In this document: positions 6,634 to 13,078 of the stretch, one piece after another | Numbering within the stretch: position 1 is the first letter of the stretch | Layout of the letters: each line of letters opens with the position of its first letter | DNA from: Legionella genomosp. 1 | GTDB lineage: Bacteria; Pseudomonadota; Gammaproteobacteria; Legionellales; Legionellaceae | Length of the DNA: 13,078 nucleotides | Direction: 5' to 3' | NCBI GenBank assembly: GCA_945865355.1 | Contig: CAMBDN010000047.1 | Location: 1 to 13,078 of the forward strand | The notes under the pieces: model-generated | Databases searched by the model: none | The model's input: the letters and a program-made list of their open reading frames with translations, nothing else | Told to the model about the DNA's origin: nothing | Made by a program: the position numbers and the translations under genes

Positions 6634-8733
6634 ATGAGCTATTTTCATGCACGAATAAAACGCGTTGTCTGTAGCGGCGGCGGGGCGAAAGGTATTGGGT
6701 ATCCTGGTTGCTACAAGGCAATGGAAAAGTCAGGGTTGTTGAAAGGGGTAGACGCATTTTCTGGCGCATCGGCTGGAGCTATAACAGCCGCTTTCATGGC
6801 CGTTGGTATGCCCTCCGCTACTTTACGTCTGCAATTGCATGCTTCAAATTTATCAGGCATGTTAGGTAATCGGGTGGGTTCTACCTTTAGCAGGAATAAA
6901 CCGGGCATCACTACAATAACCAAAGATGGAAAGCCAATAGAGGAATTTATTCGCCACCATCTTGTTGAGACAGTTAGAGCAGTTCTTGCTAGTTTGGTGG
7001 TTGCCGAAAATATTGAACAGGTTGATCTTGAGCTTCTCAAGATTTTAAGAAAATTTAAGAGGCCTCACCCACGATTTACGTTTGGTGATTTGGCTGTTCT
7101 TAATCGACTTTATCCCGATAAATTTAAACAATTAGTGATTCCTGCCACACAATTCCCCGGTGGGGAGCTCTTTATTTTTAACAGTGAGCTCACGCCAAAT
7201 GTTGAAATTGCGTTAGCTTGTAGAGCCTCTTCTTCAATTCCAATCATTTTGCAGCCTGTTGAGATAAAGATTGGTGGGCGGTGGCTAAAATTCGTTGATG
7301 GTGGAGTGTACGACAATTTACCAACGGATTATTTCGATAAGGATGCCATTGGGCAGTTTACAAAAAATAAAATGCCCGAGCAAACAATGGTCTTTGCCTT
7401 TGGTGAGGGTTTGGATAATAAAAGAAATTCAGTATTTCAGGCATTATATGGACATCGCTGGGATGAGGTGCTTAATGACACCCTCTTAGAGGAAATAATT
7501 GATGTTGCTATCAGACGGTATAAAAAGAACATTGTTAAGGGAAAGACCCTGAGGACTCCGTCGCATAATGCTGAGTTATTGTGTCAGGCGGTGCAAGCTG
7601 TTTTAACCGGTCAAGAGCGAAATAACAAAATGACTAGCGCGGAGTCCAGCGTTGTTATGACAGCAGCAAAACAAATTATTTATAGTCTATTTTTAGATAA
7701 AAAAAATAATGGGGCGTTTTGGAAAGCCTATCGGCAAGAAATACATCAACAAGGGCGAGTCAAACTATTAGGTAAAGTAATAAAGGAAAAAATGAAGCCC
7801 ATTTTATCTCACTCCAGTAGGTTTGAAAAATGGAAGCGGAATGTATTGATAGAAACGTTGGGTGATCTTCATCTTCCCTATAAAAATTCGGAAAAAAAGG
7901 AGCATGGTTACCATAAGATCCGCACTGAGTATGCGCTTCGTACGGTAGAGGTCCGTGTGGGTTATCTGGACACGAGGGATTTTAATAAGGCATCAAAACT
8001 GGCGAGAGAGATGGATGCTTTAGGTTATTTAGACACCATGAATTATATCACCAACCATGACTTACATGATCTGAATGAATGCAACGCGGGGCTATTATAC
8101 GTCGATCTGGTGAAGCATTTTGAGTCGATTTATCATGCCGTCTTAGCTGGGGCTGGGATTGATCCAAATAAGGACCCTCTAATTGCAAGGATATCATCGT
8201 TTAGAACACAGTTGGAGCAGTTAGGTAAGACTGAAGAAGTTATCAGCAGGCAACTTCTTCAGGTCATTAAAGGTAGGGTGGAGAGGCGACTTGATTCTAT
8301 TGCGGCATTTGCTTTGTCTCGTGCGGTTGAACTTAACAATCATGCGCTAACAGCAGATGATTTATTTAAGGAAACGTATGAGGAAGGATTCAAACGAAGT
8401 GGTTATTTATCAATATCTAATATAACCGGCAAATTAATTTATAGTTCTAAAACGTTACATGAGGCATTAAAAGATAAAAATATGTTAGCGTTGTTAAGCC
8501 ATCGCGCCAGCCATCGCGGGGAAACGCGTACAGAAAAAGTATATGCTGAGCTGAAAAGGCTGGGTATTTTTTCATCAGGTAGCATCGCTGTTGGTAAGAA
8601 AACGGCTCAAAGTTTACACGATGATCCGGCTAGTTTTGTCAGCAGCCGATACCATCTTTTTGCAGCGAATACCAACCCATATCAACATATAAACCGATCC
8701 CCCATTACGCTTCATACGATTAATGCGATTTGA
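6634..8733 (+). CDS. Patatin-like phospholipase with long C-terminal extension; candidate secreted effector
   Basis: The N-terminal 300 or so residues form a patatin-like (bacterial PLA2-type) acyl hydrolase domain. The oxyanion motif GGGAKG starts at Gly15, the nucleophile Ser46 sits in GASAG (44-48), and the dyad Asp222 lies in DGGVYDN. All catalytic elements are present, so lipid acyl-ester hydrolysis is likely. The remaining 390-400 residues are charged, mostly helical-looking and unrecognised. There is no signal peptide or membrane segment. In Legionella, patatin-like proteins of similar layout (the Vpd group) are Dot/Icm effectors, so an effector role is possible but unproven here. The start ATG has only a weak ribosome site. 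The gene has its own promoter and is separated from the SUF operon by 76 nt. Confidence 0.85.
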   Translation: MSYFHARIKRVVCSGGGAKGIGYPGCYKAMEKSGLLKGVDAFSGASAGAITAAFMAVGMPSATLRLQLHASNLSGMLGNRVGSTFSRNKPGITTITKDGKPIEEFIRHHLVETVRAVLASLVVAENIEQVDLELLKILRKFKRPHPRFTFGDLAVLNRLYPDKFKQLVIPATQFPGGELFIFNSELTPNVEIALACRASSSIPIILQPVEIKIGGRWLKFVDGGVYDNLPTDYFDKDAIGQFTKNKMPEQTMVFAFGEGLDNKRNSVFQALYGHRWDEVLNDTLLEEIIDVAIRRYKKNIVKGKTLRTPSHNAELLCQAVQAVLTGQERNNKMTSAESSVVMTAAKQIIYSLFLDKKNNGAFWKAYRQEIHQQGRVKLLGKVIKEKMKPILSHSSRFEKWKRNVLIETLGDLHLPYKNSEKKEHGYHKIRTEYALRTVEVRVGYLDTRDFNKASKLAREMDALGYLDTMNYITNHDLHDLNECNAGLLYVDLVKHFESIYHAVLAGAGIDPNKDPLIARISSFRTQLEQLGKTEEVISRQLLQVIKGRVERRLDSIAAFALSRAVELNNHALTADDLFKETYEEGFKRSGYLSISNITGKLIYSSKTLHEALKDKNMLALLSHRASHRGETRTEKVYAELKRLGIFSSGSIAVGKKTAQSLHDDPASFVSSRYHLFAANTNPYQHINRSPITLHTINAI

Positions 8734-8746
8734 TCCTTTTCAGCAA

Positions 8747-8767
8747 GACAACAGGCAATGGGTTGTC
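8747..8767 (+). terminator. Weak hairpin after the patatin-like gene, possible terminator
   Basis: GACAAC (8747-8752) and GTTGTC (8762-8767) form a perfect 6-bp stem with a 9-nt loop, 14 nt after the stop codon. Only a short GTTTAG follows instead of a T-run, so it may be a weak terminator or an mRNA 3'-end structure. Confidence 0.3.
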
Positions 8768-8832
8768 GTTTAGAGTAAGGCGTTTCTGGCAAAAGCCGAT
8801 TGGTATAGCACGACGTGATGTCCATCGTATCA

Positions 8833-8861
8833 TTAATAATATTCAGATTTTTTAGTATAGT
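8833..8861 (+). promoter_or_regulatory. Sigma-70-type promoter for the DipZ-like gene
   Basis: TTAATA at 8833-8838 (4 of 6 matches to the -35 consensus) and TATAGT at 8856-8861 (5 of 6 matches to -10) are separated by exactly 17 nt. The start codon lies 35 nt downstream. Confidence 0.6.
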
Positions 8862-8883
8862 GTATGAATTGAAAAGCTCAGCT

Positions 8884-8896
8884 AAGGAGCAACGTC
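8884..8896 (+). promoter_or_regulatory. Strong Shine-Dalgarno of the DipZ-like gene
   Basis: AAGGAG at 8884-8889 (TAAGGAG if extended by one base) is 7 nt before the ATG at 8897. It is the strongest ribosome site in the window and fixes the start of the gene. Confidence 0.75.
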
Positions 8897-10549
8897 ATGA
8901 AATCTGATTTGATCAATATTTTTTTAGGGTTAGTAGAGGGTTTCACGCTTATTATTTCCCCATGCATTCTGCCTATTTTGCCAATTGTTCTTGCGAGCTC
9001 GCTCGCTGGATCAAGGAAAAGGCCAGTGGGGATTATCACCGGGTTCACGGTTATTTTTGCGTTATTTGCCTTTTTTTCCCGTAAAATTGTTCAATATTCA
9101 GGTATCGATTTAAATGTGATTCGTCATCTTTCTTACGTTATACTTTTTCTGCTAGGCACCATCATGATCTCCAGTTACTTGACGAATAAATTTGCTGATT
9201 TCACTCAGAAACTTGTAACACTGGGTTCAAAGTTTTCAATCGTTGGACACTCTGAGGGTGGTTTTCTTAGTGGGCTTTTTTTAGGTGGGGTAGTGGCAAT
9301 TGTTTGGACGCCTTGTGCAGGCCCTATTCTTGCTGCGGTGATTGTTCAAATTGTTATTCAGCAAACAACCCTAGCTAGCTTTTTTACGCTTCTTGCTTTT
9401 GCTTTGGGCGCTGCGGTTCCAATGTATGTTATTGCACTTTATGGAATAAAAATTATGGATAATTTTAGTTTTTTTAAGACGCGAGCAACGTTGTTCCGTA
9501 AAGTATTGGGCGTGATTATTATGGCTAGTGTTGGCTACATGATTTATCAGGAAAATGGGTTCATTTCTTCTTCAGAAGCACAATCGGCGGTCAAAACGTC
9601 GGTTTCATTACAGCAAGGTTTGTGGCGACCTTACGCAGCACCACAAATAAGTGGAATTGATGCATGGGTTAATTCGGCCCCGTTGAGTATAAGTGATGTA
9701 AAAGGAAAGGTTGTTCTCATCGATTTTTGGACCTACTCCTGTATTAATTGCGTTCGAACAGTTCCTTATTTAAAGAATTGGTATAGCAAATATCACAAAA
9801 CAGGATTGGAAATTATCGGGGTCCATGCCCCTGAGTTTGATTTTGAAAAAAATGTAGACAATGTGAGGCGGGCAGTCCAACGTTATGGTATTGATTACCC
9901 AGTGGCTCTAGATAATCAATTTACAACATGGCGAAATTTTGATAACCATAATTGGCCGGCGCAATATTTGATTAGTAAACAAGGGAATGTGGTTTATCAA
10001 CATATTGGTGAGGGTGACGATGATGTGATTGAAAACAATATTCGTTTTTTATTGGGAATAGATGCCCCTGCTGTATTAGCGACCCCTGAAAATAGACCAT
10101 TTTTCGATACGCAAACGCCTGAAACTTACTTAGGCTATGAGCGTGCTGATTCTGACTTAAGTCCTGCACTCACTCACGACGAAGTTGCCAACTATGTGTT
10201 CCCGCAACAATTAGGCTCCAATGCCTGGGCGTTAGAAGGAGCCTGGAAAGTCAATGAGGTTAAGATTGTTTCAGCGGAGGCTAATGCGGCTTTAAAAATT
10301 CGCTTTAATGCTCGAAAAGTGTTTATTGTGATGGGAAGTAATACCTCAAAACCAATTCGGGTGAATGTGCTGCTCAATGGTGAGCATATTATTGCGGATA
10401 AAGGTACCGATGTTAAAAACAGCAGTATTTTGGTTGATAAGCATACCATTTATGAAGTCCTGGCGATGAAGCAGTTTGCTAGTGGTATTTTGCAAGTTAT
10501 TGCTACGGAGCCAGGGCTTGAGGCGTATACGTTTACCTTTGGTAATTAA
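8897..10549 (+). CDS. DipZ-like thiol-disulfide protein: CcdA/DsbD membrane domain fused to a thioredoxin-fold domain
   Basis: The product moves reducing equivalents across the inner membrane and presents a thioredoxin-fold domain outside. Residues 1-225 form about six hydrophobic helices of the CcdA/DsbD type with the two redox cysteines in SPCILP (Cys23) and WTPCAGP (Cys140). Residues 240-390 form a TlpA/DipZ thioredoxin-like domain with active site WTYSCINC (Cys282, Cys285). Residues 415-550 resemble the C-terminal beta domain found in DipZ proteins. At 550 residues it is shorter than mycobacterial DipZ (about 695). It stands alone with its own promoter and a strong ribosome site. Its natural substrate, such as a periplasmic thiol, peroxide or methionine-sulfoxide system, cannot be told from the sequence. 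Confidence 0.9.
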   Translation: MKSDLINIFLGLVEGFTLIISPCILPILPIVLASSLAGSRKRPVGIITGFTVIFALFAFFSRKIVQYSGIDLNVIRHLSYVILFLLGTIMISSYLTNKFADFTQKLVTLGSKFSIVGHSEGGFLSGLFLGGVVAIVWTPCAGPILAAVIVQIVIQQTTLASFFTLLAFALGAAVPMYVIALYGIKIMDNFSFFKTRATLFRKVLGVIIMASVGYMIYQENGFISSSEAQSAVKTSVSLQQGLWRPYAAPQISGIDAWVNSAPLSISDVKGKVVLIDFWTYSCINCVRTVPYLKNWYSKYHKTGLEIIGVHAPEFDFEKNVDNVRRAVQRYGIDYPVALDNQFTTWRNFDNHNWPAQYLISKQGNVVYQHIGEGDDDVIENNIRFLLGIDAPAVLATPENRPFFDTQTPETYLGYERADSDLSPALTHDEVANYVFPQQLGSNAWALEGAWKVNEVKIVSAEANAALKIRFNARKVFIVMGSNTSKPIRVNVLLNGEHIIADKGTDVKNSSILVDKHTIYEVLAMKQFASGILQVIATEPGLEAYTFTFGN

Positions 10550-10555
10550 TTTTGG

Positions 10556-10625
10556 TGTAAGCGCTGACCCTGAACCCGGAAAGGGGGATATTTTTCGCTG
10601 AAACCGGGTGGAAAAGATACAGTTG
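10556..10625 (+). repeat. GC-richer repeat-containing stretch, possible remnant of an insertion-sequence end
   Basis: The stretch starts with TGTAAGCGCTGACCC and contains CGCTGA twice, 34 nt apart (10562 and 10596). It also has an inverted pair, ACCCGG (10574-10579) and CCGGGT (10604-10609), and two GATA blocks. Short G/C-rich modules repeated in this way, with a TG at the outer edge, resemble the multiple terminal repeats of IS21-type elements. No second end, transposase or target duplication is visible. It could also be plain intergenic DNA. Confidence 0.25.
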
Positions 10626-10790
10626 GGTATAACACATCAAATTTTCATGGCTTTGTTATCTATACAACATTGGATAAAACACTGATTTCCCTTTTTAGTT
10701 CACTCGCATACTAATCCGTTAATCACTGCTGACAAAAATTGGCATCCTAGGGGGCTAGACTAATCGCATCCATTGTGGATAAACGCTTCT
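10626..10790. other. Intergenic DNA upstream of the VOC gene
   Basis: This AT-rich spacer should contain the promoter of the VOC/effector-binding pair. The best -35-like hexamers are CTGACA (10729-10734) and TTGGCA (10739-10744), but neither has a convincing -10 at normal spacing. No reading frame, tRNA or strong hairpin was found here. Confidence 0.5.
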
Positions 10791-10801
10791 GGAGAAACAA
10801 A
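10791..10801 (+). promoter_or_regulatory. Shine-Dalgarno fixing the VOC-protein start
   Basis: GGAG at 10791-10794 is 7 nt before the ATG at 10802. This favours 10802 over the in-frame GTG at 10775, which would place the ribosome site inside the gene. Confidence 0.65.
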
Positions 10802-11173
10802 ATGCTTAACACTAATTTTATCATGTTTTATGTTGATAACCCGGCTATTAGCGCCGCATTTTACACGAAGATTCTTGGGCAACAACCTTGTGAATCATCG
10901 CCAACTTTTGCTATGTTTTTAATAGATAATGGCTACAAATTGGGTTTATGGTCAAAACATACTGTTGAGCCAGCAGCGACGCTCTCTGGCGGTGGTGGTG
11001 AGCTTGGATTTCCTGTGACAGATGTCAGCGACGTTGATGTGTTGCACGCCGCTTGGCGTGAAGAGGGACTAACAATAGCCCAACCTCCTACACAGATGGA
11101 TTTTGGATATACATTTGTAGCACTTGATCCAGATGGGCACCGGTTACGTGTGTATGCATTAACCAAACAATAG
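10802..11173 (+). CDS. VOC-fold (glyoxalase/bleomycin-resistance superfamily) protein, EhpR-like
   Basis: The 123-residue product has the paired beta-alpha-beta-beta-beta modules of the vicinal oxygen chelate superfamily. The first module begins with FYVDNPAISAAFYTKILG; the second ends with FVALDPDGHRLRVYAL, the typical DPDGH closing strand. The layout and end resemble EhpR, which binds phenazine antibiotics, and related drug-binding VOC proteins that sequester rather than degrade. The metal ligands of true glyoxalase I are not obvious, so an enzymatic role is uncertain. It is the first gene of a two-gene unit, 12 nt before an effector-binding protein. The fold is well supported; the specific ligand is inference. 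Confidence 0.8.
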   Translation: MLNTNFIMFYVDNPAISAAFYTKILGQQPCESSPTFAMFLIDNGYKLGLWSKHTVEPAATLSGGGGELGFPVTDVSDVDVLHAAWREEGLTIAQPPTQMDFGYTFVALDPDGHRLRVYALTKQ

Positions 11174-11185
11174 GACAATCACACC

Positions 11186-11638
11186 ATGAGCATAAAAAAT
11201 AAAGAGCCAACATTAATAAGTGTCGATGGTTTTAAGGTGATAGGCCTAAGCGTGAGAACCACCAATAGTGATGAGTTTAATCCGGCAACAGCTCAGTTGC
11301 CGGATCTATGGCAACGTTTTTATTCATCAGGTTCTGGTGTGACAGATCCAGATTCGATTATTTTGGGCGTGTATTCAGATTATGAGTCGGATGCTTCAGT
11401 GTATTACACCGTAACAGCTGGGGTAAAGTCAGCCTCTGCAGAGAAAAGTACGACTACCGTCCTCTCTGGTGAGTATTTGGTGTTTGAAAATCAAGGGGTA
11501 TTTCCTCACGTTGTGGTTGAAACCTGGCAAAGGGTTTGGGGTTATTTTGAGGGACAAAAAGAAATCCTCCGCCGCTTTAAAACAGATTTTGAAATGTATA
11601 AGGCTGATGGAAATATAGCGATTTATATTGGGGTATGA
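11186..11638 (+). CDS. Stand-alone GyrI/Cass2-like effector-binding domain protein
   Basis: The 150-residue product is a stand-alone AraC/BmrR-type effector-binding (GyrI-like) domain without a DNA-binding domain. Supporting blocks are the N-terminal strand FKVIGLSVRTTN, the central LGVYSDYES..VYYTVTAGV block, and the C-terminal DFEMYK..GNIAIYIGV end. The pattern is close to Cass2, an integron-encoded protein that binds cationic drugs. It could act as a small-molecule trap or sensor together with the VOC protein 12 nt upstream. A modest AGGA at 11172-11175 precedes the ATG by 10 nt. The coding sequence contains a 10-bp perfect inverted repeat near its 5' end. No DNA-binding region was found, so it is unlikely to be a transcription factor by itself. 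Confidence 0.8.
   Translation: MSIKNKEPTLISVDGFKVIGLSVRTTNSDEFNPATAQLPDLWQRFYSSGSGVTDPDSIILGVYSDYESDASVYYTVTAGVKSASAEKSTTTVLSGEYLVFENQGVFPHVVVETWQRVWGYFEGQKEILRRFKTDFEMYKADGNIAIYIGV
11280..11305 (+). repeat. 10-bp perfect inverted repeat inside the effector-binding gene
   Basis: ATCCGGCAAC (11280-11289) and GTTGCCGGAT (11296-11305) are exact reverse complements around a 6-nt loop (AGCTCA). The repeat lies about 95-120 nt into the coding sequence and would form a stable mRNA hairpin. It reads through as N-P-A-T-A-Q-L-P-D. Confidence 0.6.
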
Positions 11639-11645
11639 CAGGAAC

Positions 11646-11690
11646 AGCTAGATGCTTTGTTTATACAAAAGCATCTAGCTTTCTTTTCTT
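11646..11690 (+). terminator. Strong Rho-independent terminator of the VOC/effector-binding pair
   Basis: AGCTAGATGCTTT (11646-11658) and its exact reverse complement (11668-11680) form a 13-bp stem with a 9-nt loop, followed by TTCTTTTCTT. It begins 8 nt after the stop codon. There is no T-run on the opposite strand, so it mainly serves the + strand transcript. Confidence 0.85.
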
Positions 11691-11789
11691 CAATTCGTTC
11701 TCAAAGACACTAGTTTGTTCTCTTATTTTATACCATGCGTTTGCCTTGGGGGTATGAAACCGAGTTCAGTTAATTAACCCCATATTATT

Positions 11790-12773
11790 TCATCCTGCCT
11801 GAGGTTTGGGGGTAGGTTGGCTTTTATCTTTTTCATCGATGATTAACTCTTTCTCCAGCGTTACTCCGAGAGCTTGTAAAGCATCATCCACTTCTTTAAT
11901 TTTAGTTTCATAATGGCTGATTAATAAAACGCCACTTTCGTGCACTTCGTCATGTGTTTTTTTGGATATTTTACTTTCGGCAAATTCACGATCAAGCTGT
12001 AACAAACCCTCTTTTGATTTCGCTAATGAGTCCTGATATTCGGCTCTTAGATTAATTAACTGTTGGGTTCTGCTGGGTTGAAACAAGAATGCAACGAGTT
12101 CCATAAAAAACTGTATAACGTTAGCGATAAATTCACGAAATTTCTGACTCTTGGCATTGGGTAATCCACCATCAGCATGGAGTAAAATACTTTCTATCTC
12201 CGCCGAGAACTCGCAAACAGATTGTGGGGTCTCAAAAAATGTATTTGAACTTGGTATAGAAAAACCGGATGATTTTAGCTTTGCTCTCAGCGCATTACTC
12301 AGCCCTGCTTTTATTAGGGTCATTGTCGCTTTTGAACAATTCATTTTAAGAGCATGGTATGGGACAGTCGAATTAGCAATACGCCCCATTTCTCGAAGAA
12401 TAGCCTTATAATCAAGGCGATATAGCAATTGTTGCTCAGGATCAATTGGAAGTGAGATCATAGTATCGGGAGCTGCACCAAATAGAACGCCTAATTTTTC
12501 TAACTCATAGCGTAATTCTTTTATCGCGGCGGACATACTTCCTAACTTTGATTTCAGTGCTTCAAAGGTGTCCACCCCATCATTTTTAAGTTTCCGCCGC
12601 ACATCTTCGGATGCTAAATAGGCTTGTTTTTCTTCCGTTGTTTTTAAATGACTCAGTGCTATTGTTATCGCTTTAACATGCGATAAAATCAGTTCTTTCT
12701 GCTCTTCTATTTGCCTGAGCGCTCTGTTCTTTTCTTTTGATAGCTCTATCTCCTGTGCTGAACGGCCAGCCAA
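11790..12773 (-). CDS. Coiled-coil-rich hypothetical protein with an abnormal 5' end, possibly truncated
   Basis: I do not recognise this gene. The 327-residue form begins at a TTG, has no good ribosome site, and is highly charged and helical. The N-terminal 100 residues (KEKNRALRQIEEQ onward) and residues about 235-310 look like coiled coil. Between them is a hydrophobic patch, FMELVAFLF, which may be a membrane-associated helix. The tail is hydrophilic and proline-rich (PTPKPQAG). The frame stays open upstream to a TAG at 12900-12902 with plausible residues (for example NEKGRKIFENDPSRFTPIKW), but that extension contains no ATG, GTG or TTG. The nearest good ATG, at 12931, is in another frame. 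It may be a frameshifted or 5'-truncated gene. In a Legionella-like genome such proteins are often effector candidates, but nothing here proves that. Confidence 0.65.
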   Translation of the reverse strand: MAGRSAQEIELSKEKNRALRQIEEQKELILSHVKAITIALSHLKTTEEKQAYLASEDVRRKLKNDGVDTFEALKSKLGSMSAAIKELRYELEKLGVLFGAAPDTMISLPIDPEQQLLYRLDYKAILREMGRIANSTVPYHALKMNCSKATMTLIKAGLSNALRAKLKSSGFSIPSSNTFFETPQSVCEFSAEIESILLHADGGLPNAKSQKFREFIANVIQFFMELVAFLFQPSRTQQLINLRAEYQDSLAKSKEGLLQLDREFAESKISKKTHDEVHESGVLLISHYETKIKEVDDALQALGVTLEKELIIDEKDKSQPTPKPQAG

Positions 12774-12817
12774 ATGTTGTATTTTTTTAATTCCAAGAAA
12801 GCCGCGGGTACTGCCAA

Positions 12818-12931
12818 TTAATCCATTCCATTTGATTGGAGTAAAACGGCTGGGGTCATTTTCGAATATTTTTCTACCCTTTTCGTTATATACCCTGCAC
12901 TAATCAATTTTCGGTTTTTACTAGACTCCAT
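12818..12931 (-). CDS. Short reading frame overlapping the 5' extension of the coiled-coil gene
   Basis: A 37-codon frame starts at an ATG (MESSKNRKLISAGY...) and ends at TAA, overlapping the open extension of the downstream gene in a different frame. It may be the original 5' end of that gene, separated from it by a one-base frameshift, or a chance frame. It has only a weak TGAG before the ATG. Its composition does not identify a family. Confidence 0.25.
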   Translation of the reverse strand: MESSKNRKLISAGYITKRVEKYSKMTPAVLLQSNGMD

Positions 12932-12965
12932 GAGCGTGCTCACACAATTTGATGGTCATTTTTCC

Positions 12966-12993
12966 ACGATAAATGATGGTTGCTATATGTAAA
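12966..12993 (-). promoter_or_regulatory. Possible minus-strand promoter for the coiled-coil gene
   Basis: On the minus strand TTTACA (12993-12988, 5 of 6 matches to -35) is followed after 16 nt by TATCGT (12971-12966, 4 of 6 matches to -10). The -35 overlaps the T-run of the neighbouring terminator. It lies about 35 nt before the ATG at 12931. Support is weak. Confidence 0.3.
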
Positions 12994-13016
12994 AAATACA
13001 CAGAATCCTTTCTGTG
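12991..13016 (-). terminator. Minus-strand Rho-independent terminator for a gene beyond the right edge
   Basis: Read on the minus strand, CACAGAA and TTCTGTG form a perfect 7-bp stem with a 4-nt loop (13016-12999), followed after two bases by TTTTTT (12996-12991). This implies a minus-strand gene ending just to the right, so the coiled-coil gene is a separate transcription unit. Confidence 0.65.
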
Positions 13017-13040
13017 CGCAATAATAAATCAACCAGAAGA

Positions 13041-13078
13041 TTAAAATGGTGGGGCGTCGTCAGTTGACCTTCCATTAT
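13041..13078 (-). CDS. Possible C-terminal end of a minus-strand gene, partial
   Basis: On the minus strand one frame enters from the right edge and ends NGRSTDDAPPF followed by TAA at 13043-13041, 24 nt before the hairpin terminator. The spacing fits a gene end. With only 11 codons visible, no product can be named, and other frames cannot be excluded. Confidence 0.3.
   Translation of the reverse strand, partial: NGRSTDDAPPF

Larger units (their letters stand above)
12774..13078. other. Intergenic region at the right edge
   Basis: This 305-nt stretch holds, from right to left on the minus strand, the possible end of an outside gene, a hairpin terminator, a weak promoter, a short ATG-started frame and the open upstream extension of the coiled-coil gene. 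No tRNA or plus-strand gene was seen. Confidence 0.5.

Noticed and set aside
6711..7040. 109-codon minus-strand frame inside the patatin-like gene
   Set aside because: It is antisense to the catalytic region, which has unmistakable motifs on the + strand.
10574..10609. ACCCGG/CCGGGT inverted pair as a terminator for the DipZ-like gene
   Set aside because: The loop is 24 nt long and no T-run follows the right arm.
10775..10801. GTG start for the VOC protein
   Set aside because: GGAG at 10791-10794 is ideally placed for the ATG at 10802, and the extra residues (DKRFWRNK) do not belong to the VOC fold.
12151..12411. 86-codon + strand frame inside the coiled-coil gene
   Set aside because: It is antisense to a longer, helix-rich frame, and nothing in it resembles a known family.
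12885..12925. Programmed -1 frameshift site in the AAAAAC or GAAAAGG runs
   Set aside because: The AAAAAC run lies before the in-frame TAG at 12900-12902, so slipping there would terminate. The later run does not form a canonical heptamer, and no downstream stimulatory structure is evident.
13041..13078. 30-codon minus-strand frame starting at the ATG near the right edge (MEGQLTTPHHF...)
   Set aside because: It runs through the hairpin terminator and ends just after it, so it is more likely a chance frame than a gene.
1..13078. CRISPR arrays, tRNA or rRNA genes, riboswitches
   Set aside because: No regularly spaced repeats, cloverleaf-like structures or conserved riboswitch cores were recognised on either strand.

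Overview
The window looks like a chromosomal segment of a moderately AT-rich gammaproteobacterium. A member of the Legionellales (Legionella or a relative) is the best guess. The reasons are the SufU-type SUF operon, a long patatin-like protein of the kind used as secreted effectors, and a lineage-restricted coiled-coil protein. This placement is inference; no rRNA or species marker is present.

Region 1 (1-6557, + strand) is one tightly packed operon. It begins with the last codons of an Rrf2-type regulator, followed by sufB, sufC, sufD, sufS, a sufU-like scaffold/sulfurtransferase gene, sufT (DUF59/MIP18) and epmA. Every junction overlaps or is separated by 1-4 nt. SufS with SufU would mobilise cysteine sulfur, SufBCD would build the Fe-S cluster, and SufT would help maturation. 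No sufE or sufA gene is visible. EpmA, the EF-P beta-lysyl ligase, starts 2 nt after sufT and so is probably co-transcribed with the Fe-S machinery.

Region 2 (6558-8896) holds a likely promoter and a 699-residue patatin-like lipolytic protein with intact oxyanion, Ser and Asp motifs and a long uncharacterised C-terminal part. Region 3 (8833-10549) is a self-standing gene with a good promoter and ribosome site. It encodes a DipZ-like fusion of a CcdA-type membrane electron carrier to a thioredoxin-fold domain and a C-terminal beta domain.

Region 4 (10550-11690) is an intergenic stretch with repeat structure, possibly the remnant of a mobile-element end. It is followed by a two-gene unit, a VOC-fold protein resembling phenazine-binding EhpR and a Cass2/GyrI-like effector-binding protein, closed by a strong Rho-independent terminator. 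Both genes look like small-molecule binders.

Region 5 (11790-13078, - strand) holds a coiled-coil-rich protein of unknown function. Its 5' end is abnormal: the frame stays open for about 40 codons upstream with no ATG, and the only good ATG lies in another frame. Farther upstream is a hairpin terminator on the minus strand for a gene beyond the right edge. No tRNA, rRNA, CRISPR array or complete insertion sequence was seen.
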